Notes under the pieces: generated by a model
Databases searched by the model: none
What the model saw: only the letters and a program-made list of their open reading frames with translations
Told to the model about the DNA's origin: nothing
Part shown: positions 52,516-61,480 of the stretch, in pieces
Layout of the letters: each line of letters begins with the position of its first letter
Position numbering within the stretch: position 1 is the stretch's first letter
Position numbers and translations under genes: made by a program
Source of the DNA: an uncultured Pelagibacteraceae bacterium
GTDB taxonomy: Bacteria > Pseudomonadota > Alphaproteobacteria > Pelagibacterales > Pelagibacteraceae
Assembly: GCA_902591535.1 (NCBI GenBank)
Contig: CACJBA010000001.1
Coordinates: 124,001-188,000 of the forward strand
Direction: 5' to 3'
Length of the DNA stretch: 64,000 nucleotides

Positions 52516-53047
52516 TTTTCTCCTTAGAGTCTTGATATGTTTTTTCATTAGGAAATTCTTTTATGAGATAACTACTACCTTTTTCTAAATATGGAAAGAC
52601 GTATGATTTGTCAAAATTAATTGGCCATTTATCGTAATTATAAACGATATGAACTCCTGAAAAGATACAAACCGAAATTATATATGCTCTTATGAAGCCA
52701 AAAAAGAATCCAAAAGTTGTATCCAATCCTCCAATTCCTGTATATCTCACTGCCTTGCTTACTCCTTTATTAATTAATAAAACCAGAAATATAACAACAA
52801 CAAAGATCGCCAAACCTAAGCTAACATCAAGCACATATTCGTTATCAATTATATCTTTCACAAAAGGTTTAATTTTTGGAAAAAGAATTAGAGTAATTAT
52901 GTAGGCTAACAGCCACTTTGCCATTGAAAGAATGCTTAATACAAATCCTTTTCTATAACAGCTTATTAAAGATAATAATGTTAAGACAATATAAATTAGA
53001 TCAATAATTGAAATTGCTTCATAAAAATCTTTTAATATTTCAAGCAT
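52502..53047 (-). CDS. cvpA: CvpA family membrane protein
   Basis: A 181-residue protein with four hydrophobic segments, the usual CvpA size, starting near ISIIDLIYIVLTLLSLISCYRKGFV and including the conserved YRKGFVLSI and GGLDTTFGFFFGFIRA motifs. CvpA was first named for colicin V production; it lies upstream of purF in many proteobacteria, as here, with overlapping genes. Its biochemical role is not clear. The stop overlaps the purF start by 14 bases. Confidence 0.87.
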   Translation of the reverse strand: MLEILKDFYEAISIIDLIYIVLTLLSLISCYRKGFVLSILSMAKWLLAYIITLILFPKIKPFVKDIIDNEYVLDVSLGLAIFVVVIFLVLLINKGVSKAVRYTGIGGLDTTFGFFFGFIRAYIISVCIFSGVHIVYNYDKWPINFDKSYVFPYLEKGSSYLIKEFPNEKTYQDSKEKIEEL

Positions 53048-55443
53048 TAAATAGATTTACCAAACGGTTTAATAACCAAAATTAATGATGGTAATAAAGT
53101 TAAAACAGATAACATTGCTAACAACATAGCAATTCCAGTAAATACACCAAAATAAATTGTAGGTATAAATTTAGATAGAACCAGAATAGAAAATCCAAAA
53201 ATAATCGTAATTGAGGTGTTTAATATAGCAATGCCTACAGTTGAATGGCATTTTTTTATAGTTTTATCATAGTTTTTTATTTTACTAAATTCTTCCTTAA
53301 ATCTATAGATGTAGTGAATACTATTATCTACTGCAATTCCAATAGTAATAGCTGCAATTGTAATAGTCATCATGTCTAGAGGTATTTCAAGCAATCCAAT
53401 AATTCCCAATATAAAAAAAGCAGCAATAAAATTTGGGACCACCCCAATCAATGAAAGTTTTATATTTCTAAATAAAAAAATAAACATTAAAAATATTCCA
53501 ATCATTACTAAACCTAAAGTCAATATTTGAGATTTAAATAAACTTTGTAATAAATTATTAAATAATATCAATACACCAGTAAGTTTGTAATCATTTTGTT
53601 CAAGGCCAATTTCATTTTTGAGATCAGAATTAATTTTATTAATTAAATCGTTTCTTCTTAAATTTTCTTGCGAGTCAATTATTCTTAAATTTATTCGAGC
53701 CTCATTATCCTTAATTGATAAATATGGATCAATAATTTCTGTTTTTATACTTTCAGGTATCTTAGAATAAAGAACACCCATTTCTAAGGTTCCTAAAGGC
53801 TTGTTGTTATTAAGTTGAGTAGCTACTTCAATTAATGATGAAAAAGATATAACTTTTCCTACTTGAGGTAGGCTATCTAAGTAATTATGAACAGAGGTGA
53901 TTAAATCAATTTTATCTTTAGTAAACCAATACTTTTCATTATCACTATCCTCTTCATCACCCCAATCGTCAAATTCATCGTCATCATTAGATTTTTGCTC
54001 TTTTTCTTTTTTTGGAAATTTTAGAATTACCTCTAATGGAGTTGTCCCTCCAAGTTTTTCATCTATAAGCTTCATACCTTTGTAGATTTCAGTATTTTTA
54101 TCAAAATAATTTATAAAACTATTTTCAACCTCAAGCTTACTTATCCCAATAAGACTTAAAATTATAACTAGACCGGTTGTTAAGAAAATTGAATTTTTAT
54201 TATTTAACGAAATTAAACTAAGAAAATTTGTAATTTTTGATTTTTGTTCTTTATTAACAGAAATGTTTTTTAATTGGGCAAAACTCAAAAGAGTTGGTAG
54301 TAAAGTAAATGTAATTACAAAAGAAGTAATCAACCCAAGTGTCATCATCAATCCAAAATCAATAATAGGTTTTATTTCACTAAAAATTAATGACAAAAAA
54401 GCGATTATAGTAGTGAGGACTGTGTACAATATTGGCCAAAACATTTTGGAGGTTGTCTGGGAAATTATTTCAAAATTATTTTTTGTAGGAAAATCTTTTT
54501 TAAGTTGGAGAAATCTTGTACTTATATGAATATTCATTGCCATTGTTAGAATTAACATTAGGGCAATAAAATTTGAGGATATAACAGTTACTTTCCAACC
54601 GAGTAGTCCTAAAAATCCAATCATTATAACCACAGAAAAAACACAACTACCAATTGGAACAATAATCCAAATAAGGCTTCTAAATACAACCCATAGAGTA
54701 GCAATAATAAACAACAAAACTCCTATACCAAAAACTACAATATCACTTTTGATAAAAGTCATCATGTCATCAGCAATCATTGGTATCCCTCCAAGATAAA
54801 TTTTTCCAACATCATCATAGCTTTGGATTACTTTTCTAATTTCTAATATGTTTTGATGATTTTGTTTTTTGATTTGATCTTTATAAATATCAATTTCTTT
54901 TTTGGATTTATTTTCAACATCTTCTAATTCTATATTTTTTTTTAAATTTACAATTATTCCACTCGTTTTTCCGTCTTCACTTATAACGAAATTTCTAAAT
55001 ACAGGACTATTTAAAATTTCTTTAAATCCTCGATCTCTATCTACACCCTCATCTTTCAAAGTTTTAAAACTTTTTAATCTTTCTTGAAGAGGTGCATCTG
55101 AATTATCTAATAACGGAACATCTAGTAAAGTTATGACACTATGGACCCAATTAAGACTTTGAATTTTATATTTTAAACTCAACAAATTATTTATTGAATT
55201 ATCAGTTACCATACTTTCATTTGGGGTATACGTAAGAATTAAAAATTCTTTTGATCCATATCTTTCAGAAACCTCATTTAAATAAGCTAAATCAGGATCA
55301 CCATCAATTAAAAGAGTTTCTGACGATGCATCTAACCTAAAATCTTTTGAAAAATAACTAAAACTAATAAATATTAAAACTAGTATAGCAAATATTGCTC
55401 TTGGATTTTTAAGAATAATTTTTTGATATAAATGAGCTATCAT
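53047..55443 (-). CDS. RND superfamily / MMPL-type exporter
   Basis: A 798-residue membrane protein with one helix, a large periplasmic loop, then five helices, repeated twice. Conserved RND features include DFGLMMTLGL and GIAVDNSIHYIYRFKEEF (GxxxD in helix 4 of the second half). It belongs to the COG1033-type group of predicted exporters (often called RND or HpnN-like) that move lipids or sterol-like molecules. An acidic stretch (DDDEFDDWGDEEDSD, near residues 485-500) interrupts the second periplasmic loop. It lies between dnaB and cvpA, where alphaproteobacteria often have alr and radA. Confidence 0.85.
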   Translation of the reverse strand: MIAHLYQKIILKNPRAIFAILVLIFISFSYFSKDFRLDASSETLLIDGDPDLAYLNEVSERYGSKEFLILTYTPNESMVTDNSINNLLSLKYKIQSLNWVHSVITLLDVPLLDNSDAPLQERLKSFKTLKDEGVDRDRGFKEILNSPVFRNFVISEDGKTSGIIVNLKKNIELEDVENKSKKEIDIYKDQIKKQNHQNILEIRKVIQSYDDVGKIYLGGIPMIADDMMTFIKSDIVVFGIGVLLFIIATLWVVFRSLIWIIVPIGSCVFSVVIMIGFLGLLGWKVTVISSNFIALMLILTMAMNIHISTRFLQLKKDFPTKNNFEIISQTTSKMFWPILYTVLTTIIAFLSLIFSEIKPIIDFGLMMTLGLITSFVITFTLLPTLLSFAQLKNISVNKEQKSKITNFLSLISLNNKNSIFLTTGLVIILSLIGISKLEVENSFINYFDKNTEIYKGMKLIDEKLGGTTPLEVILKFPKKEKEQKSNDDDEFDDWGDEEDSDNEKYWFTKDKIDLITSVHNYLDSLPQVGKVISFSSLIEVATQLNNNKPLGTLEMGVLYSKIPESIKTEIIDPYLSIKDNEARINLRIIDSQENLRRNDLINKINSDLKNEIGLEQNDYKLTGVLILFNNLLQSLFKSQILTLGLVMIGIFLMFIFLFRNIKLSLIGVVPNFIAAFFILGIIGLLEIPLDMMTITIAAITIGIAVDNSIHYIYRFKEEFSKIKNYDKTIKKCHSTVGIAILNTSITIIFGFSILVLSKFIPTIYFGVFTGIAMLLAMLSVLTLLPSLILVIKPFGKSI

Positions 55444-55464
55444 TCAAGCTCTTTATATTGGAAT

Positions 55465-56883
55465 TTAACTTAATTGAGTATCCTTAAATTTCGTAAATTG
55501 TTCTTCAAATTCAAGAGTTACTTTACCAACAGGTCCATGTCTTTGTTTACCAATTATAATTTCAGCTAAATGTGCTACTTCATTCATTTTTGCCTGCCAT
55601 TCAGCATGTTCAACTGTTGCTTCTCTAGGTTCTTTTCTTTGTAAATAATAACCTTCTCTATATACAAACATTACAACATCTGCATCTTGTTCAATAGAAC
55701 CTGATTCTCTTAAATCTGATAGTTGTGGTTTATGATCATCTCTTTGTTCAACTTGTCTGGATAACTGAGATAAAGCAACCACAGGAATTGATAATTCTTT
55801 TGCTATTGCTTTTAAACCTTGTGTTATTTGTGAAATTTCTTGAACTCTACCATCTTTATTTACACTTGCTCCTCTCATTAATTGAATATAGTCAACAATA
55901 ATCATATCTAAACCGAATAGTCTTTTTATTCTCCTTGCCCTGTTGCTTAACGCAGCGATACTAATTGCAGGTGTTTCATCAATATAAAGAGGTAATTCAG
56001 AGATATTTTTCGATGTTTCCAAAAATTTATCAAATTGCTCATCAGAAATTCTTCCTCGTCGTATATCGTTTGATCTAATTCTAGCTTGCTCTGCTAAAAT
56101 TCTTGTTGAGAGTTGTTCAGATGACATCTCTAGTGAAAAAAAAGCTATTGTAGATTTTTTTCCACTTTCTTGTAATTTTGAAGCAGCATTAAAAGCTATG
56201 TTTGTTGCAAGTGATGTTTTACCCATTGAGGGTCGACCTGCGATAATAATCAAATCAGATTGGTGCAACCCTCCAAGACGGTCATCTAAATCCCTTAAGC
56301 CAGTAGGAACTCCAACGATACCTTCTTCATTTTTATATGCAGCTGAAGCCATCTCAATAGTTTGTTTCATTGCATCATCAAATTTAATCAATGAAGAATT
56401 AAAAGAACCTTTTTCTGCTAAATCAAACAACAGTCTTTCAGAATTTTCTATTATGATTTGGCCATTAGTGTCTAAATCATTTAATTTAGCACTATCAATA
56501 GTTTGTTCAGAGATTTTAATTAATTCTCTTCTTACAAACATATCATAAATAATTTTAGAATATTCTATAGCTTGCCTTACAGATGTAGAAAATTTCGTAA
56601 TTTTTACAAGGTATTCTGGAACATTGATATCATCTTTTTCATCTTCAAAATAATTTTTTAATGTAATTGGATTAGCAAGCATTCCTTTGTAAATTAGACT
56701 TTCTACAGCCTCAAAAATTTTTTGATGCATGGGATCATAAAAATTTAAACTTGAAATAATTGTATTAATTTCATCAAATATATCATTGCTTACAAGGATA
56801 GAGCCAATGACAGCTTGCTCGGCCTCAACATTATTTGGTAATTCTTTGAATTGGTTTTTTACAATACTTAAATTGTTTTCCAT
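55465..56883 (-). CDS. dnaB: Replicative DNA helicase DnaB
   Basis: A 472-residue hexameric helicase that unwinds DNA at the fork. The N-terminal domain begins LPNNVEAEQAVIGSILVS, the RecA-like domain has the Walker A site IIAGRPSMGKTSLA and Walker B DMIIVDYIQLM, with the FSLEMS and DLRESGSIEQDADVV motifs. The length is normal. No intein is visible. It lies 67 bases after rplI on the same strand in the common alphaproteobacterial order. The short spacer has no obvious terminator. Confidence 0.96.
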   Translation of the reverse strand: MENNLSIVKNQFKELPNNVEAEQAVIGSILVSNDIFDEINTIISSLNFYDPMHQKIFEAVESLIYKGMLANPITLKNYFEDEKDDINVPEYLVKITKFSTSVRQAIEYSKIIYDMFVRRELIKISEQTIDSAKLNDLDTNGQIIIENSERLLFDLAEKGSFNSSLIKFDDAMKQTIEMASAAYKNEEGIVGVPTGLRDLDDRLGGLHQSDLIIIAGRPSMGKTSLATNIAFNAASKLQESGKKSTIAFFSLEMSSEQLSTRILAEQARIRSNDIRRGRISDEQFDKFLETSKNISELPLYIDETPAISIAALSNRARRIKRLFGLDMIIVDYIQLMRGASVNKDGRVQEISQITQGLKAIAKELSIPVVALSQLSRQVEQRDDHKPQLSDLRESGSIEQDADVVMFVYREGYYLQRKEPREATVEHAEWQAKMNEVAHLAEIIIGKQRHGPVGKVTLEFEEQFTKFKDTQLS

Positions 56884-56950
56884 AACTTAAATTTATAGAT
56901 TTAATTTCTAAATAAAATTCTTAAATATTCCTGGGGAAAAAAATGTATAA

Positions 56951-57409
56951 TTATTGAATAGTATCAGCAGAAGACACATTAATTGTTATTTCTGCATCAA
57001 CTTCAGAGTGTAAAGATATTTTTACTTTAAATTTTCCTAAAGATTTAATTTCTTCAACTGGTTGAATCATTGAAGGTTTAATTTCTATTTTATTTATTTC
57101 ATAAATAAGTTTAGAAATTTCTGTTGGTTTAACTGAACCATATAACTCATTGTTTTCTGTGCTTAATTTTTTAACAAAATAATCTTTTCCATGAAGTTGT
57201 TCCAAAATTTCTAGGGCTGCTTTCTTTTTTTCATTATCTTTTTTAGACAGTTCAGATTTAATTTTTTCAACTTCTTTTATATTTTCTTTTGATGCGTACA
57301 GAGCTTTCTTGTTAGCTATCAAGAAATTTCTTGCGAACCCCCTCTTAACATCAATTACCTCACCAATTGATCCAATCCTTTTGACGTTTTCTAATAGTAT
57401 TACTTTCAT
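56951..57409 (-). CDS. rplI: 50S ribosomal protein L9
   Basis: A 152-residue protein binding 23S rRNA, with the classical N-terminal VILLENVKRIGSIGEVIDVKRGFARNFL (G-x-x-G-x-x-V-x-V-x-x-G-Y/F-A-R-N-x-L), a long connecting helix and a C-terminal domain ending in SLHSEVDAEITINV. It abuts rpsR with no gap, and the order rpsF-rpsR-rplI is the usual ribosomal operon. The first ATG after the rpsR stop is the obvious start. Confidence 0.97.
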   Translation of the reverse strand: MKVILLENVKRIGSIGEVIDVKRGFARNFLIANKKALYASKENIKEVEKIKSELSKKDNEKKKAALEILEQLHGKDYFVKKLSTENNELYGSVKPTEISKLIYEINKIEIKPSMIQPVEEIKSLGKFKVKISLHSEVDAEITINVSSADTIQ

Positions 57410-57682
57410 TTATATTAATGCTAAGTTTCTAGCTCTTTTTATTGATAGAGATAATTCTCTTTGTTTTTTTTGTGACACGTTAGTAATTCTTGATGGTAAT
57501 ATTTTACCATTTTCAGAAACATATTTTTTTAATAATTTTATATTTTTATAATCTACTTCTGGCGCACCTTTAGCTGAAAGAGGGCATGTTTTTTTAAATT
57601 TATATTTATTTGGTTGAAAAATACTTAATTTTGCAAAGTTACTTTGTTTACCTTTTTTATTTCCAGTTTGTTTTTTTGGCAT
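57410..57682 (-). CDS. rpsR: 30S ribosomal protein S18
   Basis: A 90-residue basic protein that pairs with S6 in the platform of the small subunit. The signature is [28 protein letters not shown]-like (seen as [18 protein letters not shown] and [28 protein letters not shown]), the latter being the C-terminal rRNA-binding block. It overlaps the rpsF stop by one base. The N-terminal 25 residues are Lys-rich and longer than in E. coli. Confidence 0.96.
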   Translation of the reverse strand: MPKKQTGNKKGKQSNFAKLSIFQPNKYKFKKTCPLSAKGAPEVDYKNIKLLKKYVSENGKILPSRITNVSQKKQRELSLSIKRARNLALI

Positions 57683-58035
57683 TAGTTTTTAGCACTTTCT
57701 TTTTTTTCACTATCTTCTTTTTTTCCAAAATAATTAGTTTCTAAATCAAATTTTTTAACTTTAACTGTAAGGTATCTTAGTAGCTTCTTATCAATAGCTT
57801 CGCTTTTTTCTAATTCATCTATAACATTACCTTTACCTTTTATTTTAAAATGAATGTAGCTTCCTTTTCTATTTTTTTTGATTAAATATGACAAATTGAT
57901 TAAACCCCAGTTTTCAGTCTTTACAACTTCACCATCATTTTTTTCTACAATTTTTGAATATTTCTCAGTTAATTGCTTTAATTCACTAGGTGAAGTGTCT
58001 TGCCTGGCAATAATGGTATGTTCGTATAAATTCAT
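57682..58035 (-). CDS. rpsF: 30S ribosomal protein S6
   Basis: A 117-residue protein. The opening [21 protein letters not shown] (Y-E-x-x-x-I-x-R-x-D-x-S), [21 protein letters not shown] and the YLTVKVKKF end identify S6. A Glu/Lys-rich tail is common. It is the first gene of the rpsF-rpsR-rplI-dnaB run and is divergent from fabD. On its strand a perfect TATAAT (58073-58068) is placed to start the message about 25 bases before the ATG. Confidence 0.96.
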   Translation of the reverse strand: MNLYEHTIIARQDTSPSELKQLTEKYSKIVEKNDGEVVKTENWGLINLSYLIKKNRKGSYIHFKIKGKGNVIDELEKSEAIDKKLLRYLTVKVKKFDLETNYFGKKEDSEKKESAKN

Positions 58036-58120
58036 TATAGTTCTTTAATAAAAAGTGAGGATATACTATTATAAAAGTTCAATTACAATAGTTAAAAAGA
58101 CAAAATATTTAGTTTTTTAT
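58036..58120. promoter_or_regulatory. Divergent promoter region for rpsF and fabD
   Basis: This 85-base gap drives the ribosomal operon to the left and fatty-acid genes to the right. On the minus strand, TATAAT (58073-58068) is a perfect -10 for rpsF, with only weak -35 matches (TTTAAC region). On the plus strand, TATACT (58062-58067), TATTAT (58066-58071) and TACAAT (58084-58089) are candidate -10 boxes for fabD. The A/T richness makes the right-hand choice uncertain. Confidence 0.45.
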
Positions 58121-59047
58121 ATGTTTTCAGTAGTATTTCCAGGTCAAGGGTCTCAGTTAGTGGGGATGGGAAAAGAGTTTTACGATAAATATCAAACAGT
58201 AAAAAATCTTTTTAAAGAAGCAGATGAAACACTTAATTTTCCACTTACAAAGCTAATTTTTGAAGGCCCAAAAGATGAATTAGATTTAACTTCGAATACT
58301 CAACCAGCAATATTTCTCGTCAGCTACTCTATTTTCAACGTAATTAAAAATGAATTTGATATTAATTTAAGTGAAGCAAGGTATTTTGCAGGACATTCTT
58401 TAGGTGAATATTCTGCATTATCTTGTGCAGGATATTTAAATTTTACAGATACATTAAAAATCTTAAGGGTCAGGGGTGAAGCTATGCAGAATGCAGTTCC
58501 AAAAGGTCAGGGAGGTATGGTTGCTGTTTTAGGTTCAACTGTAGATGTTATTGAGGAATTACTTAAAAATAACAAAGAAAATTTTAAAGCACAAATAGCA
58601 AATGATAATTCTGAGGGTCAAATAGTATTAAGTGGAAAAATTGAGGATTTAGAAAAATTAATTATAACTCTAAAAGACAAACATATTAAAAATGTAAAAC
58701 TACCAGTTAGTGCTCCATTTCATTGTTCGCTGATGAATAATGCTACAAAAACTATGACAGAGGAATTAAATAAATTAAATTTTAAAAACTCATCAAATAA
58801 ATTAATATCTAATGTTACAGCTAAAGAAATTTTTGATGAGAAAAACTTAAAAGAATTATTGATAAAGCAAATAGAAAATAGGGTTAGATGGAGAGAAAGT
58901 ATTTTAAATATGATTAAAAATGATGTAAATCATTTTATAGAAATAGGTCCAGGAAAAGTTTTATCTGGCTTAATAAAAAGAATTAATAGAGAAGTAAAAA
59001 TTGATACAATTAATAATCAAACCGATATTGAAAATTTAAGTATATGA
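58121..59047 (+). CDS. fabD: Malonyl-CoA:ACP transacylase
   Basis: A 308-residue enzyme loading malonyl groups on acyl carrier protein. The N-terminal VVFPGQGSQLVGMG, the nucleophile Ser93 in AGHSLGEYSAL, the EAMQNAVPKGQGGM block and the catalytic His in PFHCSLM (the 'VSAPFHCSL' motif) are present. The ATG at 58121 gives the usual M-x-x-V-F-P-G-Q-G-S-Q start; a GTG 66 bases earlier would add 22 unlikely residues. It overlaps fabG by four bases (ATGA). Confidence 0.94.
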   Translation: MFSVVFPGQGSQLVGMGKEFYDKYQTVKNLFKEADETLNFPLTKLIFEGPKDELDLTSNTQPAIFLVSYSIFNVIKNEFDINLSEARYFAGHSLGEYSALSCAGYLNFTDTLKILRVRGEAMQNAVPKGQGGMVAVLGSTVDVIEELLKNNKENFKAQIANDNSEGQIVLSGKIEDLEKLIITLKDKHIKNVKLPVSAPFHCSLMNNATKTMTEELNKLNFKNSSNKLISNVTAKEIFDEKNLKELLIKQIENRVRWRESILNMIKNDVNHFIEIGPGKVLSGLIKRINREVKIDTINNQTDIENLSI

Positions 59048-59781
59048 TAGATTTAAAAAATAAAAATATTATCGTAACAGGCGCATCAGGAGGAATTGGA
59101 AATTCAATAATTGAAAAACTTAGTGATATTGGTGCAAACATATTAGCATCAGGAACTAAAATTGAAAAATTAGAGGCTTTAAAAAAAAAATTTGAAAATG
59201 TAAAAATATTAAAGTTTGATATATCTCAAAGTCAAAAAATTGATGAGTTTATAGAAAATGCAACTAAAGAATTAGGTGGAAGTTTAGACTGCTTAATAAA
59301 TAATGCTGGTATAACTCAAGACAATTTAGCTATTAGAATGAATTATGAGGAATGGAAAAAAGTAATAGACATTAACTTAACATCAGTTTTTTTAACGAGT
59401 AAATTTGCAATCAAGAAAATGTTAAAAAATAAATCTGGTAAAATTGTAAATATTACATCAGTTGTTGGTCATACAGGAAATATTGGACAAGCTAATTATA
59501 CAGCTTCAAAAGCAGGAGTAGTTGCGATGTCAAAAAGCTTGGCAATTGAATATGCAAAAAAAAATATCAATATCAATTGCATCTCTCCTGGTTTTATTAA
59601 AACAGCTATGACAGATAAATTAGATGAAAATTTCAAAGAAGCTATTATCTCAAAAATTCCATCTGCGCGTTTAGGTGAGCCAAATGACATAGCAAATGCT
59701 GTAGTTTTTTTATGCTCTAATCAATCAAACTATATTAATGGAGAAACTTTGCACGTAAATGGTGGAATGTATATGGCTTGA
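59044..59781 (+). CDS. fabG: 3-oxoacyl-ACP reductase
   Basis: A 245-residue SDR reducing the keto group in fatty acid elongation with NADPH. VTGASGGIGNS is the cofactor motif, NNAGITQD follows, and the catalytic residues are in ITSVVGHTGNIGQANYTASKAGV (Ser, Tyr, Lys). The final SNYINGETLHVNGGMYMA is the family's C-terminal block. Its TGA is followed at once by acpP; the -35 of the acpP promoter overlaps the end of this gene. Confidence 0.94.
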   Translation: MIDLKNKNIIVTGASGGIGNSIIEKLSDIGANILASGTKIEKLEALKKKFENVKILKFDISQSQKIDEFIENATKELGGSLDCLINNAGITQDNLAIRMNYEEWKKVIDINLTSVFLTSKFAIKKMLKNKSGKIVNITSVVGHTGNIGQANYTASKAGVVAMSKSLAIEYAKKNININCISPGFIKTAMTDKLDENFKEAIISKIPSARLGEPNDIANAVVFLCSNQSNYINGETLHVNGGMYMA

Positions 59782-59805
59782 CAAAAAAAGTTTTTGAACT
59801 ATTAA
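59778..59805 (+). promoter_or_regulatory. Promoter of acpP overlapping the fabG stop codon
   Basis: TTGACA (59778-59783, a perfect -35 that includes the fabG stop TGA) and TATTAA (59800-59805, four of six matches to the -10) are separated by 16 bases. The predicted start is near 59812, and AAGGA precedes the acpP ATG at 59830. A separate strong promoter fits the high demand for acyl carrier protein. It is the best sigma-70-like pair seen in this window. Confidence 0.65.
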
Positions 59806-59829
59806 GATTTTATAACAAAAAGGATCAAT

Positions 59830-60069
59830 ATGTCAGAAGACGTTTCAAGCAAAGTAAAAAAAATTGTAGCTGATCACCTAGGTATTGATGAAGCGAAAGT
59901 AACTGAGGAATCAAGTTTTATAGACGATTTAGGAGCCGATAGTTTGGATACTGTGGAATTGGTGATGGCTTTTGAAGAAGAGTTTGGATCTGAAATTTCA
60001 GATAGTGAAGCAGAGAAAATTTTAACTGTGGGAGATGCAGTTAAATTCATCGAAGGAAAAGCAAACTAA
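59830..60069 (+). CDS. acpP: Acyl carrier protein
   Basis: A 79-residue acidic protein that carries the growing fatty acyl chain on 4'-phosphopantetheine at Ser38 of the invariant [18 protein letters not shown] (D-S-L). The length and acidic profile are normal. An AAGGA ribosome-binding site precedes the ATG. It follows fabG by 48 bases and is followed directly by gmk, with no fabF in between, which is unusual for alphaproteobacteria. Confidence 0.97.
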   Translation: MSEDVSSKVKKIVADHLGIDEAKVTEESSFIDDLGADSLDTVELVMAFEEEFGSEISDSEAEKILTVGDAVKFIEGKAN

Positions 60070-60076
60070 TAAAATA

Positions 60077-60709
60077 ATGCCCTCGAAAAATGATGGGGTA
60101 ATGATAATTTTATCTTCTCCATCAGGAGCAGGTAAAACCACTTTGGTTAAGGAATTATCTAAATTAGAAAATTATGAAATTTCTATTTCACACACCACAA
60201 GAAAACCCAGATCATATGAACATAATGATGAACATTATTTTTTTGTTAATGATAATGATTTTCAAAGACTAATTAATAATGGAGAGTTTTTAGAATATGC
60301 AAAAGTTTTTAATAACTTTTATGGCACTACCAGGACTCCAGTAATAGATAAACTCAATAAAGGTAAACATGTACTGTTTGATATTGATTGGCAGGGAGCA
60401 GATCAAATTAAAAATAAAAAATTAGATTATAAATTAATCACTTTTTTTATTTTACCTCCAACCAAAGAAGTTTTATTTGAGAGATTATCAAAGAGACATG
60501 TGAGTGAAAAATTTATTGCTGAAGAGAGGATTAAGCAGTTTGAAAGAGATGTGCTTCATTGGATAAATTATGATTACGTGGTTATAAATGATAATTTAGA
60601 AAGCTGTTATTCAAGAATTAAAAATTTAATTGAAGCAGAAATAAACAATGGTTCAAAAGATTATGACGAGAAATATATTAGGAAACATGTTGAAAAGTTA
60701 ACTATTTAG
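60077..60709 (+). CDS. gmk: Guanylate kinase
   Basis: A 210-residue kinase converting GMP to GDP. The P-loop is [15 protein letters not shown], the GMP-binding block is [13 protein letters not shown] followed by [10 protein letters not shown], and [12 protein letters not shown] is the Walker B region. The ATG at 60077 is chosen; one at 60035 would lie inside acpP and another at 60098 would shorten the protein by seven residues. No gene for fabF, mltG or YicC lies between acpP and gmk. The gene ends 12 bases inside the convergent rsmA. Confidence 0.93.
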   Translation: MPSKNDGVMIILSSPSGAGKTTLVKELSKLENYEISISHTTRKPRSYEHNDEHYFFVNDNDFQRLINNGEFLEYAKVFNNFYGTTRTPVIDKLNKGKHVLFDIDWQGADQIKNKKLDYKLITFFILPPTKEVLFERLSKRHVSEKFIAEERIKQFERDVLHWINYDYVVINDNLESCYSRIKNLIEAEINNGSKDYDEKYIRKHVEKLTI

Positions 60710-61480
60710 TTTTTCATACTCGTTAGTTAATTTGTAATAAGTTTCAAAATCTAAATTTTGAGGTCTCAAATTTAAATCAATTTTTAATTTTTTTGATATA
60801 TTTAAATTTCCATTAAAAATTTTATTATAAGGTTTTTTTAACATTTTTCTTCGTTGATTAAAAAAAGTTCTTGTTATATTTTCTAGATTTTTTGGATCTA
60901 TTTCATAGAAATTATTTTTAGGGGTAAAAATTAATAGTGTACTGTCAATTTTAGGCTTAGGTAAAAAAGATCCCGGCTTAATATCACAAATTTTTTTTAT
61001 TTTTAGCTTCCAATTACTTAAAATAGATAGCCGTCCATAATTAGATGAATTAGTTTTTGAAATTATTCTATCAGCCACCTCTTTTTGAAACATTAATATT
61101 AAATGATCAAACCAAAAATTCTGTTTCAAAGATATAATCCATTTGCTTAGTATCTCTGTTGAAATGTTGTATGGAAGATTGCCAAAAACTATTAATTTTT
61201 CCTGAGATAATAAACTTTCATTAACTTCAAGAATATCTTTGTTAATTAAAATTATTTTGTTTTTAAAAATATTTTTAAGATGTTCTGCTAAATTATTATC
61301 TTTTTCAATTACAATGACTTTTTTTGGTTTTTGTTTTAAAATATATGAGGTTAGATTTCCTGTGCCAGGTCCAACTTCTAAAATGGTTCTATTTTTTATA
61401 TCTGTATAGCGAACAATTTTCTCCAAGATATTTTTATCAATTAAAAAATTTTGTCCTAAACTTTTTTTTGCTTTAATCAA
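60698..61480 (-). CDS. rsmA: 16S rRNA dimethyladenosine transferase RsmA (KsgA)
   Basis: A 260-residue SAM-dependent enzyme that dimethylates two adjacent adenosines near the 3' end of 16S rRNA. The opening [19 protein letters not shown], motif [15 protein letters not shown], and motif IV NLPYNIS are all standard, as is [11 protein letters not shown] near the end. It overlaps pdxA by four bases. The convergent gmk overlap of 12 bases means no terminator separates the two operons. Confidence 0.94.
   Translation of the reverse strand: MIKAKKSLGQNFLIDKNILEKIVRYTDIKNRTILEVGPGTGNLTSYILKQKPKKVIVIEKDNNLAEHLKNIFKNKIILINKDILEVNESLLSQEKLIVFGNLPYNISTEILSKWIISLKQNFWFDHLILMFQKEVADRIISKTNSSNYGRLSILSNWKLKIKKICDIKPGSFLPKPKIDSTLLIFTPKNNFYEIDPKNLENITRTFFNQRRKMLKKPYNKIFNGNLNISKKLKIDLNLRPQNLDFETYYKLTNEYEKLNS

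Noticed and set aside
58055-58120. N-terminal extension of fabD from GTG 58055
   Set aside because: It would use up the divergent promoter region, adds 22 residues absent from the family, and the ATG at 58121 gives the standard start.
60035-60076. gmk start inside acpP at 60035
   Set aside because: It has no ribosome-binding site and adds a peptide that only mirrors the acpP end in another frame.
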